Source: Undaria pinnatifida (Eukaryota > Sar > Phaeophyceae > Laminariales > Alariaceae). Taken from it: a stretch of DNA of 64,000 nucleotides. Shown in pieces: positions 19,969-31,121 of this stretch. Positions within the stretch are counted from its first letter, which is position 1; the number at the start of each line of letters is the position of its first letter. The DNA is taken from the NCBI GenBank assembly GCA_012845835.1, contig JABAKD010000020.1, forward strand, positions 12,267,488 through 12,331,487, in the 5' to 3' direction. A program made the translations under genes and the position numbers. The notes under the pieces are model-generated. The model was not told where the DNA came from. It did no database searches and worked only from the letters and a program-made list of their open reading frames with translations.

Positions 19969-21091
19969 GAGATAAAAGGTGACACGTAGACCCGTACATA
20001 GCCCTGTACCAGTAATACCTTAACACAAGTGTGTCTTTCAACTTCCTACTAAACAAAGATATAATGTATCGTTCAACTTCAAAATTCTTTTGAAAATATT
20101 TCAGCTTCCAAGCGGCCTCTCAAAAATATCGTCCAGCTAACCAAGGAGGCGCCTTTACCGGCTTTGTCCCACAAATCGTGCCAGATAAAGTACCAAATAT
20201 ATTTCACTTTATAGAGGTTTAATCTGTTTTTCTATGTTTTTTTTTCTTTTTTTCTTTGTCAAATCGCGAGAGGGCGTCGACCCACCCTTACCCTAACCTT
20301 ACCCTAACCTAACCCTAACCCAGGCTAGGGCTCTGACCCGAGCGCGGCTTCGCTGCGCGTTTTGGAGCAACTGATAAAAAATGTGCGGACCACCTCACAC
20401 ATCGAAATATATTTGGTGCTTTATCCGGTATAATTTGTGGGGTGAAAACATCGCAAAGTCTACTAATGTAACCAAGAGCTACCTAAACATTTCACGTATC
20501 TTGAAGCTTCCTATGGCGTATTATCTCGACGAATCACATCTTTCAACTCCCAAAAGCTCTCAAATTACGCCTTCAGCTTCGAAGATTCCTCAACTATCTT
20601 TTGTCAACTATTAATACTTTCTCCGAAAAATCTCTAAAGCATTTTCAACTGCCTGTTGAAGGTCAGCGATTATATGCCCGCCGATGATATGGATGTGATG
20701 TTGACTGAGGCGAGCGCCTATCGGATGTTACTCCGGCCTTACTTACTTAGCAGACCTTCAAACTCCACTGGACGAGGCGCTGGTAGTTAATGCTGAAAGT
20801 CCCGCTCTCTGGGCAAGGAAAGGTTTATCACTAACTATATACTTCGAAGTATGAGTTTGCAGGAGCTCAGATGCTGGTGTAAATGGAGAGCAAGAACATC
20901 GGGGTGTGCGAACACTCCTGTTCTTCTGCCCGTCCTTCGTACAGCAACAAACAACTCGTACAGTAAGATCCACCTCGTACGGTACTATCCACAGCATACG
21001 ACAGCAGTCTAGCCATTCAACCATGTACGACAACGTAGCCAGCATTCTGGATACATCTCTTGGCTGAATAATAATGAGCATTTACCTGTGA
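19969..21091. other. Intergenic with interstitial telomere tract
   Basis: 20030-20130 and 20460-20640 share a loose theme of TCAACTTC/CAGCTTC spaced 25-35 bp. The telomere-like tract is listed separately. No gene was supported; frames such as 20381-20614 lack motifs. Confidence 0.4.
20282..20325 (-). repeat. Interstitial telomere-type tract (CCCTAA/CCTTACC)
   Basis: CCACCCTTACCCTAACCTTA then CCCTAACCTAACCCTAACCC: about six degenerate CCCTAA units. This is the TTAGGG-type repeat, not the plant TTTAGGG type. A shorter exact tract lies at 41755-41772. Confidence 0.85.
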
Positions 21092-21240
21092 CGGATGGAT
21101 TTCCCGAGGATCCTATACTCTAAACTCTTACCCTTGTACCGTCTTAAAACCTTGTTGTGCTGATGATGTGGCTTACGACGGACTGTGTTATCTAGCAGCG
21201 ACTATGGAATAGAGGGCTATCCTGGTGTACAAGCGATAAA
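21092..21240. repeat. Repeat flanking the copia remnant, left
   Basis: GAGGATCCTA...CCTTGTACCGTCTTAAAACCTTGTTGTGCTGA and GGCTATCCTG...GTAC are shared in order with 22975-23145 on the other side of the copia remnant. A related piece is at 46760-46870. It may be an LTR remnant or a dispersed repeat; no clear TG...CA ends were seen. Confidence 0.55.
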
Positions 21241-22949
21241 AATCCAACACGATTCCTCGATAGAGGTGACGTAGTCGAATTTTACATGTGAACCCAGTAA
21301 GGAGTTGAGTCGTTTAGTTTGGAGTGCGGCGACCTGTTGTTGGAGGCATAGACTGCCGCGAAGAACCATTCCCTCCACAAGATCGTGAGGGAAAACTCCC
21401 TCCTTGAGTAGGCACCTTGCGATGGTAGCAATGGTACGTCCGTCCCTTTCCGACCCTCCAACTTGTTTTGGAGTCACGATCGCTGCGAACTCCAAGGCGC
21501 TGCGAATTGCGCGGCGATGCCAGAGTTGTTGCAGAAACCTTGGAAAGCACTCGAGGTATATTCCGTTCACTTGTTTGCCCTTACGCATTAGATGCGGGGC
21601 CCAAGGGGGACGGCTACCATTGGGTTGTAGGGCCACAGGGAACCCACGGCCTGCTCCTTGGTTATTGGTCGGGGAGAGCTCCTCGTGAAGTCGTCTGTAA
21701 ACTTGCTGAGTTACAAGTAGCTCCCCTTTGCTGAAGGCTTGATGGGCCAATGATATCTGTGCAGACCAATTTAGACCAACTCCATAAACCCGCTCGTCTC
21801 GTATACGCCTTTTTTGGGGGGTGGTCCTTATGTTGGCTCTTGTTGACGCGGCAGATGTCGCAGTTTGAAAGGGTGACTGTGAAGTCTACTCCGCTCTCAT
21901 CCTTCTTGCGAAGTAGCTTCATGCTGCGGAGGTTCATGTGGCCCAAGCACCTGTGACAAAGATCAGAGTGAATTTGCGTTGTGAGGACCATGGCGGGCGT
22001 TGGTGTTTTCTGCGCGATGCCTCTCACGCCCAGCTCCACATGGAACGAAAAGTGTCCATCCATGTCTTCTTCTCGTTGTTCCAGTGACAGTGCGGCGTTG
22101 TTCCTTTTCAGATGGGAGTTGCCCGCTTTGATGACAGTCTTGATTCCTACGTCTTCTTGTAGCCGCGTCGGAGGAGGAGAAGAGATTGCGTCCCAGTCCT
22201 GGAACTATAAGGCTTGGGAAGGCTACAACGTGCTTCGCGCTCACTTTGTCAGTAATGACACCTGGGGGAATGCCAGTTGCGGTTCCGAGTAGTACCTTTT
22301 CCCCGGCGGTCATTATTTGTTTTGGCTTATCGAGCACGGTGTAGTCGACCATGAGGGACTCTGCGTCCGGGATGAGCTCGTTCTAAGTTCTCCGCTGCAC
22401 CGATGTCGACCAGCACAGTGATCGCGCCCACCCCCGGACGGTTTTTGCGGCAAACCGTCTCTAGGCGTTAAGCTGCTCCCCGATATAAGTAAGTGCTGCT
22501 GTCGAAAATGATTCACATGAATCCGCAGTCGAAGTCCGGGTTCTCCCTGATGCCCCCTCGAGAAGACGTTACGCTTGGGTACAGCAGTGGGGGTGTACGA
22601 GCCACTTTCCGTCGGGGCGGCTTTCACTGCGAGCGACAGTCAGCATCATTGTGGGCTCTTGAGCTTGTTTTGGAAGGAACACCACTTCCTTTTTTATGTC
22701 CACAGCGCCGCCGGTTCGACCTTTTCTTCGCTCTGTTTTGAGTTGTTCCTCTTTCCTTTGTTGTGTTGGAAGGTGTGGGACAGTCACCCTTATAGGGCCC
22801 CATCTCTTTGCAGTTGTGGCAGACAATATGGTTGATACCAGACGCACGTATGATACGTATACGCGTTGAATCCGCTGCCATGGCGGCTCCAAGTCCATCG
22901 ACACCCCTCTCTCTGGTCTGGGCTGCTGCGTGACATGTCGTCCAAGCAC
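21217..22949 (-). mobile_element. Decayed Ty1/copia-type retrotransposon (gag end to integrase)
   Basis: Read on the minus strand from 22949. First is a gag zinc-knuckle relic, CHNCKEMGPYKGDC, in which the usual His is Pro. Then a degenerate protease region near VLVDIGA in a shifted frame. Then the GAG-pre-integrase motif LCHRCLGHMNLRSMKLL with the HHCC-type CDICRVNKSQH (about 21990-21830). The integrase start SKLVCTDIIGP follows. A last open stretch (21750-21217) has the post-catalytic region ERDGRTIATIARCLLKEGVF. Several frame changes separate these blocks, and reverse transcriptase and RNase H are missing. The element is dead and incomplete. Confidence 0.85.
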
Positions 22950-22974
22950 ATAGACCGCATGGTGGACTGACAGG

Positions 22975-23145
22975 GTGAATCTCTCGGGGATCCTAATATT
23001 AACCTTGTACCGTCTTCACACCTTGTTGTGCTGACGGTGGACTGGGTGGATCTCTGGAGGATCCTACTATTTACCTTGTTGTGCTGATGACCGTGCTCCC
23101 TACAGCAACGGCTAGAAGAGGACTATCCTGCTGTAGAAAAGGGAT
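22975..23145. repeat. Repeat flanking the copia remnant, right
   Basis: Matches 21092-21240 in the same orientation and is itself internally duplicated (GGATCCTAATATTAACCTTG...GTTGTGCTGACG and GGATCCTACTATTTACCTTG...TTGTGCTGATG). Confidence 0.55.
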
Positions 23146-23417
23146 GACAATTTTCACACTCAATACTAAAAACTCTCTTTTAAGGTATCAGGAGGTAGTT
23201 ATCTTTCAACCGCGTCCAAGTAAAAAATTCTCAAATATCTTTTAACTACGGTAGGAGTAGTAGCCCCAGATTCAAAATGTTTGCGTACCAGGTATCAGAT
23301 TTGATACTGCGTAATATCACGCAAAATAGAAGTCCCTGGAAACGATGAAAATCGTCGGGCAGTCAGTGTGGGTAATAGTCCTACTTCAAAGTGTTACTAG
23401 CAATTAAAAAAATATTA

Positions 23418-24245
23418 GGCGCGCTGCCTCTAGTCTATACCCGCAGCAGTAGTCCAATCTGCGATGCTGGGTGCATACGGAAAACACAGGGAAGACCAGC
23501 AATCGAAAGGACAGCACAAGCGGCATGCCTGGTCATTTGGTAGACAGTAGAAGATGCGAACTGAGAACAAGCCAGCGCGAATGAACATGTACGCTGTTTG
23601 ATATTTGCGTTCTGTTTTCAGAGAAAAAAAAACTCGGTACTCGTACGACGTGGTGCTGTACTTGTAGCAGGGGCAGCGTTAGCATCGTCATCGGCAGCAC
23701 AGCAGAAGCAGAATCAGAAGAAAGTGTAGCAGCGGTAGTAACAGCAGCAGCACGGCGCACGAGACCAGAGCCGGGTCAGTGTCGCTGCGCGTGTGTCTGA
23801 AGTTCGCCTGTTCTTTTCGGCTGAACTCTTGAAGGGACGATCTGCATCTCCGATCACCAAAACACACAACCAACATCGGAGAAACCTACACTGTACTCGT
23901 ATATTACGAAGCCCAGCAACGCCTGTGAAATCACACGTTGTAGAACTTGTCTCGACGAACTCTCAATGACTTACAGTGAAACCAGCTCGAGAAGAGTTGC
24001 CTAATTTTTGTGCGTGCACAGGACCCGTTGGAACTGGCCTTGGTGTCGTGTATGTTGAGTGCGGTGGACAAACGTGGCCGAAAAAAATGTTGACTTGTAC
24101 AAACATACACACAAACACACACAAACAGAGAGAGTAATTCGTGGCACCCAACCCTCGTATGCGATCCGATATGAAGAGGTAATTTTCCTTGGAAAACCAA
24201 GAAAAAAAGGTTCGGCGCTGCGCGCTTCACGCGCCTCATTATTAA
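23418..24245. mobile_element. Non-autonomous repeat AB, uninterrupted copy
   Basis: Starts GGCGCGCTGCCTC and ends near GCGCTTCACGCGCCTCATTA. The right end reversed gives TAATGAGGCGCG, which equals the left end of the second copy (24607). The ends are therefore short inverted repeats, as in a MITE-like DNA element. The body contains TTTCAGAGAAAAAAAAACTC, a CAGCAG-rich segment and GGACAAACGTGGCCGAAAAA. No coding capacity was recognised. Confidence 0.7.
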
Positions 24246-24612
24246 TACTATGAGTTGAGGTAGAAAAAAGTAGAGTTCATGACCACAGAAACAAGTGCAT
24301 AAAACAGCAGCAAACGCACGGGCTTCGCTTGGGAAACACGATAAAATAGTTGGAGGTACACACAGCAGTAGTAGGGGTCTCAAAGGATGGCGGTGGTGTG
24401 CCAGAGCAATATGACCGCCATATCGGGGGAAGCTCCATCATTCGTTCCAGGTTATGAGTGCGATTCCCCAGTCGCACCAAGCGTTTTTGATCGCCTTATA
24501 TCGGGATACCGCCTAACTTACTCAGACCGCCTTATCATAGGCCCCCTAGCATGTGCCTGTAGATGTATATGCAAGGAGAATGCGAGTGATTACTAGTGAT
24601 TTGTAATAATGA

Positions 24613-24894
24613 GGCGCGCTGCCTCTATGCCTGCAGTAGTCCAATCTGCGATACTGGGTGCATACGAAAAACACAGGGGAGGCCAGCAATCGAAAGAACA
24701 GCCCAAGCGGCATATGTAAGGGTATTGGGCGGAGACACGGAGTGTCCCCTGCAGGTCTGCCAATTGAGCAGGTAGGCCGTATCTTAACACATACCTGGTC
24801 ATTTCGTAGACGGTAGAAGATGCGAACTGAACAAACCAACGCGAACGAACGTCTACGCTTGTTTGACATTTACGTTTTGCTTTCAGCAGCTTTC
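24613..24894. mobile_element. Repeat AB, second copy, left half
   Basis: Matches 23418-23625 (GGCGCGCTGCCTC, GTAGTCCAATCTGCGAT, CTGGTCATTTCGTAGACGGT) with an extra segment of about 75 bp at 24715-24785. It breaks at 24894 where the 2947-bp insertion starts and resumes at 27842. Confidence 0.8.
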
Positions 24895-25805
24895 CACACC
24901 TCGGATAACATAACAATTAACATTTTACGTAAATGTTACGGATCATCAGTGAAAAAAATGTAACATTACGTTACTACGTTAAGCTTTCTGGGTTTTGTTA
25001 TAACATCATGGTGTAGGTGTGTTATGCTAGTGACGGCCGATCGCATAGCATTCTGTTAGAGTGTTACATTGATCCCGTATTGGCCGCAGTATATGAGTTA
25101 CGGTGTTGGGGTAGGCAGCCCATAGGGATTAACACTATGTTAGTGTGCCATTAATAGCGGGATTCCTTGTGGCTATCGTATTAGTAACACGTTGAAGGGA
25201 TAGCGTACATGGTCGATTAAACGTTAACCTTATGTTACCGTGTTAGCGACAGCGGTCAATTAAACGTTATCCTCATGTTATCGTGTTGGTGACAGCAGTC
25301 TATAGCGAGTAACGTTACGTTAGGGTGTCAGCGGGATTCTTACTTGTTACCGTAACACACTTCAGGTGGATAACGTGCATGCCAAATTAAACACTTACTT
25401 AACACCATGTTAGTGCTCACAACACTATGTTAGTGGTTTGGTGGAAATCCTAGTGGCTATCGTAACACGCGTTGAAGGGATAACGTACATGGTCAACTAA
25501 ACGTTAACATTATGTTACTGTGTTAGCAACAGCAGTCAAATTGGGCAAAATAGGATAACACGGCTGCATTATGTTACTTCGTGCATCGGGATATCGGTGA
25601 AATAGGTTGAGTAACACAGCTACATGACGTTACTCCGCGACGCCGCTTTACCGCTAACACAGGGAACACATGTTAGATCCCGGGAAGATCCAAAGGGTAA
25701 CATCACCACACACTACATACATGATAATGTTAGGATGGCTTCGGCCCCAACGGTAACGCAGTAACATAATGTTAGAACGAGATTGATTGCTACGGTAACG
25801 CAGTA

Positions 25806-27100
25806 CAGTAGGGGTCCCGGTTTAGCGGTTCCCTGTTTAGCGGTTGGACCCGATTTAGCGGTTCAAAATTCTGCTGACACCGCGGTACCCCGCTTTAGCG
25901 GTTGTACAACCGCTAAATCGGATTGTTACCGGTTTAGCGGTTGTTTGGGGTCATTTCGGCTGGAATAGCGGTTGTGTACATACCCCGGGGAACGACGGGT
26001 CACTTTCTGCTGCAAACCTCGCCGGCACTCACACACACTTTCACAGCAGTATACAAACGGCCTACCCACTGCGGTTCGCAGCTACCCGTTCAGAACCATG
26101 CCGTGCGCGGCGTTAGAATTCTGCAAGTTTCCGCACATGACACCGGGTGCAACCGATGGGCATCTGTGTCGCGGTGAGTGTGGAGGCCGCCTGCACGGCG
26201 CTTGCGGCGAGGTAGAGGATCCTGACGGAAACGAGATGAACCGCATTTGCCAGTCTTGCTCTGGAAACGTGGTGAACGACACCTGCGGCAAGGACAAAGG
26301 TCCTTCTGAAGACGAGCTAGACGAGGGGTTCGAGAGTCCGGAAGAAGTTTCCTTGATGGCGCCACCGCCGTACTCGGAAATCTCGTCGCTTTTTGGGCAG
26401 CTAGAGCAGTACGCAGAGTCGTGTGGTATATCAGAGGCAGGGTGCTATCTTCGCAAGGCGAAGATGTCCTTTCTCGCAGCGCATGCCTCTAGGCCAGCAA
26501 GGCAGACGGATATCCGCGCCATGTTTTCTAAGACGTAGTCGAGTGTACAGCAGTACTCTCCGAGGTTCCTGTAGAGTACGAAGTGTGAAGTACGAGTACA
26601 CCACACTTTTTTTGTTTTGTGTTTCCTTAGAGTGTTTCAAGTCCAAACTCCGGGGCACACGCTGCGGTTTTTAGCAAGACGAGCAGGAGCGTACAGCAGT
26701 AGAAGGGGGGTTCCAGCAGGTGTTATGTGCACGTACAGTATGTTACCCGGATGCGGGTACACACAGGTGGTGGTTCTCTTCGCGATGCTTGATACGTTTC
26801 ACCTAAGTTTTAATGTCTATCCCGCACTACCGCTGCTGTATTCGTACTACTGGTCCCGCGGCAATCATGCTGTACTGCTATATTCAGCAGCAACATATGA
26901 CGCTATCTAGTTTTGATCGCAATGGCAACGCTACTTTCATTCCCAGTATATGGGCTTTTACCCGGTTTAGCGGTTGTAAACCGCTAAATTGGGACCCAGA
27001 ATAGCGGTTATTAACCGCTAAACCGGTTTACCGGGCAGTCCCGGTTTAGCGGTTATTTCGCCCTTTGGCACTAGGGACCGCTAAACCGGGACCCCTACTG
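25806..27100 (+). mobile_element. Tc1/mariner-pogo-like element nested in the MULE-like element
   Basis: 1295 bp with perfect 24-bp terminal inverted repeats starting CAGTAGGGGTCCCGGTTTAG, flanked by the dinucleotide TA (25804-25805, 27101-27102). TA duplication and CAGT-type ends are diagnostic of the Tc1/mariner superfamily, and AT/GT-rich ends of this kind occur in pogo-like members. Subterminal regions repeat TTTAGCGGTT in both orientations (at least seven times on the left and six on the right). No DDE transposase is present. The only good frame is the Cys-rich ORF at 26098-26538. Confidence 0.85.
26098..26538 (+). CDS. Cys/His-rich zinc-finger-like protein carried by the nested element
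   Basis: An intact 146-residue frame starts at ATG 26098 and ends at TAG 26536-26538; the frame is open upstream to 25972 without a stop. Residues 17-60 hold a likely zinc-binding module: PGATDGHLCRGECGGRLHGA, then CGEVEDPDGNEMNRICQSC. The C-x3-C, H-x2-C and C-x2-C spacing resembles a PHD/BED-type transposon zinc finger. The C-terminal half is acidic, then helical (SSLFGQLEQYAESCG). Domain type and role are inference. It could be the DNA-binding half of a transposase whose catalytic half was lost, or a captured host gene. The absence of stops in a non-autonomous element is notable. Confidence 0.6.
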   Translation: MPCAALEFCKFPHMTPGATDGHLCRGECGGRLHGACGEVEDPDGNEMNRICQSCSGNVVNDTCGKDKGPSEDELDEGFESPEEVSLMAPPPYSEISSLFGQLEQYAESCGISEAGCYLRKAKMSFLAAHASRPARQTDIRAMFSKT

Positions 27101-27841
27101 TAACAAAACGTTAACATTAGATATTTAATGAAGGTAACATCGTAACATAATGTTAGGGGGACCTCGGCGTTTAAACTAACATCTTAACATAATGTTGCGT
27201 ACCGGCCGGCTAAGACTACTACTGTAACGTTGTTAAAGTGCGTTAATGTTACGTTATCCGACCCTCAGGCAGTAGACGGGGGGCCCGAACAATGTAATGT
27301 TTGTACCGCGGGTCACTATGTTAATGGTATGTTAGTGTGTTATATGTACTGTAACACAATATTATTAGGCGTTAGTGGTGCTGGCCAACTCATTAACGTT
27401 ATGTTAGTGCGTTATGTCTAACACTCCACCATCAGGGATAACACAATGTTAGGGTGATACGTCCAACGCTGAGTAGACCGTATCATAATATTATCATGTT
27501 AGCATATCTGCGGATATCGATCTGGGCATGTTAGAGCGATAACGTACTTCTGTGGTAAAAGCCTAACATTGTGTTACGGTGTTTTATTATTAGTACAAAG
27601 ACGGATCACCACGTAACATAATGTTACTCTACCAGAGCTGGACGGGATCCAGCAGAGACGTAACGTTAAGGCGTGTGCACGTTCGTTCGTGGGTTTCCAG
27701 TTAACACTATGTTACCGCGTTACCGTGATTACTCCTCCCGTGCTAGCACTATGTTAGGAAGTGGCCAAACGCCTGCGTTAGGCCCCATAACGTAAATAAT
27801 ACAGTAAGTGTTATCCGAGTGTTACGTTATCCGAGGTGTGT

Positions 27842-28590
27842 GCAGCTTTCAGAGGAAAAAAAATCGGTACTCGTACGACTGGTGGTGCTGTAGACTAGTC
27901 TATACTCGTAGCAGGGGCAGCATAGAACCAGCAGCAGCAGCAGCAGAAAAAGAAGGTGTAGCAGCTGTAGTAACAACAGCACAGCACATGAGGCCAGAGT
28001 CGTGTCAGTGTCGTCGCTGTGCGTGTGTCTCGTCGATCAACCTCCTGAAAATAGGTACTCGTACAGCAGCAGAGCACAGATGATGCTGTCTTGATACTGT
28101 AGACATAAAATCTAGACTAGATGATGTTCTCCCGATTTTTTCGTTTGAACTCTTGAAGGGAAGATCTGCATCTCCGATCACCTATATTGTACTCGTATAC
28201 TACGTATAGCCCAGCAATGTGCCTGTGAAGTCACACGTTGCTGCACACACTTTTTTTTGGTGCCTGTGAAAACACACGTTGCCGCACCTGCCTCGACGAA
28301 CTCTCAACGACTCGCAGCGAAATCAGCTCTATAGACTAGAAGAGCTGGCTGTCATTTGTGCGTGCACAGGACCCGTCGGGACTGACCTTGGTGCCGTGTA
28401 CGTTGAGTGCGGTGGACAAACATGGCCGAAAAAAATGTTGACTTACACATACACACAAACACACACAAACAGAGAAAGTGCGTAGTTCGAGGCACCCTAC
28501 CCCCGTATGCGATCCGATATGGAGAGGCTTTTCCCCCTAGGAAAACCAAGAAAAAAAGGCTCAGTGCTGCGCGCTTCGCGCGCCTGTATT
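27842..28590. mobile_element. Repeat AB, second copy, right half
   Basis: Matches 23616-24245 in order: GAAAAAAAATCGGTACTCGT, CAGCAG-rich segment, TGAACTCTTGAAGGGA, GTGGACAAACATGGCCGAAA, GCTGCGCGCTTCGCGCGCC. It completes the copy begun at 24613. Confidence 0.8.
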
Positions 28591-30995
28591 ACAGAAAACT
28601 TCGTACCTGATGTATTATTGCTTTATTATGGAAGGATATTCGATTTGACAAAAATTTAAAAACGTCAGCTGTGAGTACGAACGATTGAATGGTTGAAATT
28701 CAACTTTGCAAGCTGCGCGGTACATAGATCTTCGCCATCTGCGCTACGTATGTATGTAGACTATTTTGTCGGAGGGCATAAATAACAAAATAAATGTCGT
28801 CTCCGTATTTCTTATTTTTATTTTTATTTTAAATTATTCCTGTTTTTGGGGCAGATTGTTGTGGCGAAATGTTCGAAGGAATCGAAGGTCGGTGTGCAGC
28901 AGTGTACGTACTCTGTCGAATGCCAATTTGTTCCGCAACTGCTTTCTCGACTTTTCTTGAAAGACCAAGAGAACCCGGCTCGCAGACAGCACGAGCAGTC
29001 AGCACAGCAAGGAGGCCGGCATCGCTTGGGTGCACCCTATCCAATCCATGGTAAGATGGCAAGTCTTCGCCACCTTTCTTCTGCAGGCTGGTGTTCATAT
29101 GATACATACAAGTACGATGGCCACACCCCCCACGTACGTGTCGTATATTTTGTATGAACAAGATATACCGGTCGTGTCTTCTGCATGAACAAAGATACAG
29201 CGGTAGTAGTAGGTAGTACCGATTCGCGTAAATACCAATTTTGCATTTGGGGTATTGAAACGACACGCACGCGTATTATGGTACGCGATATATATATGCA
29301 GCCGTATTCTTAAGTCGCCGTCCCTTCGTGTGGTACCACAGCACTCGACGGGGCAGCGACGAGCAGAACCAGGAGGAGGAGGGTCGATATCAGCAGCAGC
29401 AGCAGCATCATCTTGTGAGAGAGTCTGGCCAAAGAAAGAGGTACGGCATGCATGTATGCGCACGTTCTCTTTCTGCATAGTTACCTGGTAGCAGGTATGC
29501 GGTTTGGACTGCCTGCAGTTCGTTCGTTTGCCATACGGTAGTTCGTCGTTGTCTGTTCGGCGATGATGTGACAAGTACGAACGATGATAGCGTTCATCAT
29601 CTGTGCGTCGGTACGAGTGCTCTACTAGCGAGCGTACACAGCGCATGATTATTATCGTCTTTCTTCATCGTTTGTTCGCGCCCAAGCGTCCACCCCCACC
29701 CCCAAACAGTTAACCAACTACTTTCAGTTGTCGCTGCGAACGCGAGGGAGGCCAAAAAACGATCCAGGAAGGGACGAAAGGCGCCGCCAAAGATGGAGCT
29801 CCCTTCATACATAGTCTATATCTCTGCGCGTCTTGTGATGAGCATCGTTTGAGTTCTTACATGGAGCGGCAGTCATCAAACACAGGAAATCGTTGAGCAT
29901 GTATACGTACTGGCACCTGATACAGCAGTACAGAGTAGTAGTCGTAGTAGTCGTAGTAGTCGTAGTAGTCGTAGTAGTCGTAGTAGTCGTAGTAGTAGTA
30001 GCAGCCTCAGCAGTAGTAGTACTACTAGTAGTAGTATTGATAGTAGCCCTTCTAGACTATAGTGCCGGTTGCGTAGTGACTATAATACTGCCTGAAATCT
30101 TGGCACTAGACTATCGGAACAGCCAGTACGGAACTAGTGTAGTGCTCGTATCCGGAGTAATGCCGGTTGCCAATGCAATGCCGGTGTTACCCGCCGGTAC
30201 GTGTCAACGCTATTCATGCAGAGGGACAACGCTGTTATCACGGCGACCCCTAATAAGAACCTGCTTCGACGCGTGTATCGATAGAACATCATATTATAGT
30301 AGTGACGTTAATTCTGAATGTGGTTCCTTGAAAAAAAAAAAATGAAAAACGTCAGCTGTGAGTACTACCGATTGAATGGTTGCAACTCTACTTTGCAAGT
30401 TCAACAACGTGGTTTTAACTTTGGGCTTTCCAGCGAGGGTACATGTTCATTCGTCGCGATGAATAGGGGAAGGTCGTTTCATCGTTTTTTCTTGCACGGT
30501 GTGGGCCTACCTGTTAGGGACCTCCTCCGTGATACGTTGTAGTATGTGATGATTACAGCTTCGGTCACGACAAGCAGCCTCGTCTGCTGGGACCCCGGGC
30601 TGCTGGGATAGGGAGTGTACCCGAGCTACAATGCAAGGATTCTTTATGATTGCGTTTGTCCTCCGACAACGTATCAATCCAGTTGCAGAGTAGATGCCGT
30701 TCCGACGGAACTCGAATATCCTTCCGTGTGAAAAAAGCAGCTCGTTTGTACATTTTTTTAAAAATAGCATCTCTGCTGACTCGGCCTCCCAATTTCTCTT
30801 CCCCCCATCTTTTCGTATTTTAGCTGTTGTATTTTTTTAATTAAAAACTAACTCCTGTGCGATTTTTTAGTTGCTGTGAGATCGAGGACTTCGTCGAACC
30901 TCACAGGTGCAAGCTGTGTGTGATACTCCGATAGCGCGTGTTCCGGGCTGTGAACGTCCCCGTGATTATGTGTATGATGCCTGTGTTACGAGTAG
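28591..30995. other. Region upstream of the first visible MINDY exon
   Basis: The N-terminal exon(s) of gene 2 should lie here or further left, but none could be fixed. A possible donor CATG|GTAAGATGG at 29050 follows an open stretch (28853-29050) after acceptor GGGGCAG, but its phase does not fit 30996. A Lys/Arg-rich stretch (AREAKKRSRKGRKAPPK, 29730-29790) follows acceptor CTTTCAG but lacks a donor. Dispersed-core fragments lie at 28655-28715, 30343-30405 and 30868-30935. A GTAGTAGTC array lies at 29935-30003. Confidence 0.35.
29935..30003 (+). repeat. GTAGTAGTC 9-bp microsatellite
   Basis: About seven units of GTAGTAGTC followed by pure GTA. The polyvaline frame through it is not a gene. 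Confidence 0.95.
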
Positions 30996-31121
30996 GTGAA
31001 GGCACTTCGACAGGCACTGAAGGATGTGCCGTCCAGCATTGACAAGAACGAGCGCTTCAAGAGGGTGTCGGCCTTGCTAGGAGGAAGCCACACCAAAAGG
31101 GACTGCTACGACAAGTACAAG
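30996..31121 (+). CDS. Gene 2 exon: C-terminal half of a SANT/Myb-like domain
   Basis: This exon has 42 codons in phase 0 with acceptor CGAGTAG (an in-frame stop lies directly upstream, so it is not an extension) and donor AAG|GTCTGT. It encodes VKALRQALKDVPSSIDKNER, then FKRVSALLGG and TKRDCYDKYK. The first helix's Trp must lie on an earlier exon. Confidence 0.75.

Larger units (their letters stand above)
24895..27841. mobile_element. MULE-like element with 9-bp target duplication, filled with TAACAT/ATGTTA palindromes
   Basis: Left end CACACCTCGGATAACATAAC; the right end reversed reads ACACACCTCGGATAACGTAA. The ends are flanked by the 9-bp direct repeat GCAGCTTTC (24886-24894 and 27842-27850). 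Removing one duplicate rejoins repeat AB essentially as in its uninterrupted copy, so this is a true insertion. A 9-bp duplication is typical of the Mutator/MULE superfamily. Apart from the nested element, the 2947 bp has no coding capacity. It is dense in the palindromic theme TAACAYNATGTTA, for example near 25400, 25506, 25761, 27144, 27395, 27608 and 27702. The terminal repeats themselves contain ATAACATAAC. It is therefore non-autonomous. Confidence 0.85.

Noticed and set aside
21092-23145. Flanking repeats of the copia remnant as true LTRs
   Set aside because: They are alike but lack clear TG...CA ends, a primer-binding site or a target duplication, and one is internally duplicated.
24420-24482. 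GTGCGATTCCCC near 24460 as a possible pol III B box
   Set aside because: No A box or cloverleaf could be built around it.
28853-29050. Possible exon between acceptor GGGGCAG and donor CATG|GTAAGA
   Set aside because: Its donor phase does not fit the next supported exon at 30996 and the encoded sequence shows no SANT start.
29893-30345. 150-codon frame with a polyvaline run
   Set aside because: Valine run is the GTAGTAGTC microsatellite; the remainder has no motif.
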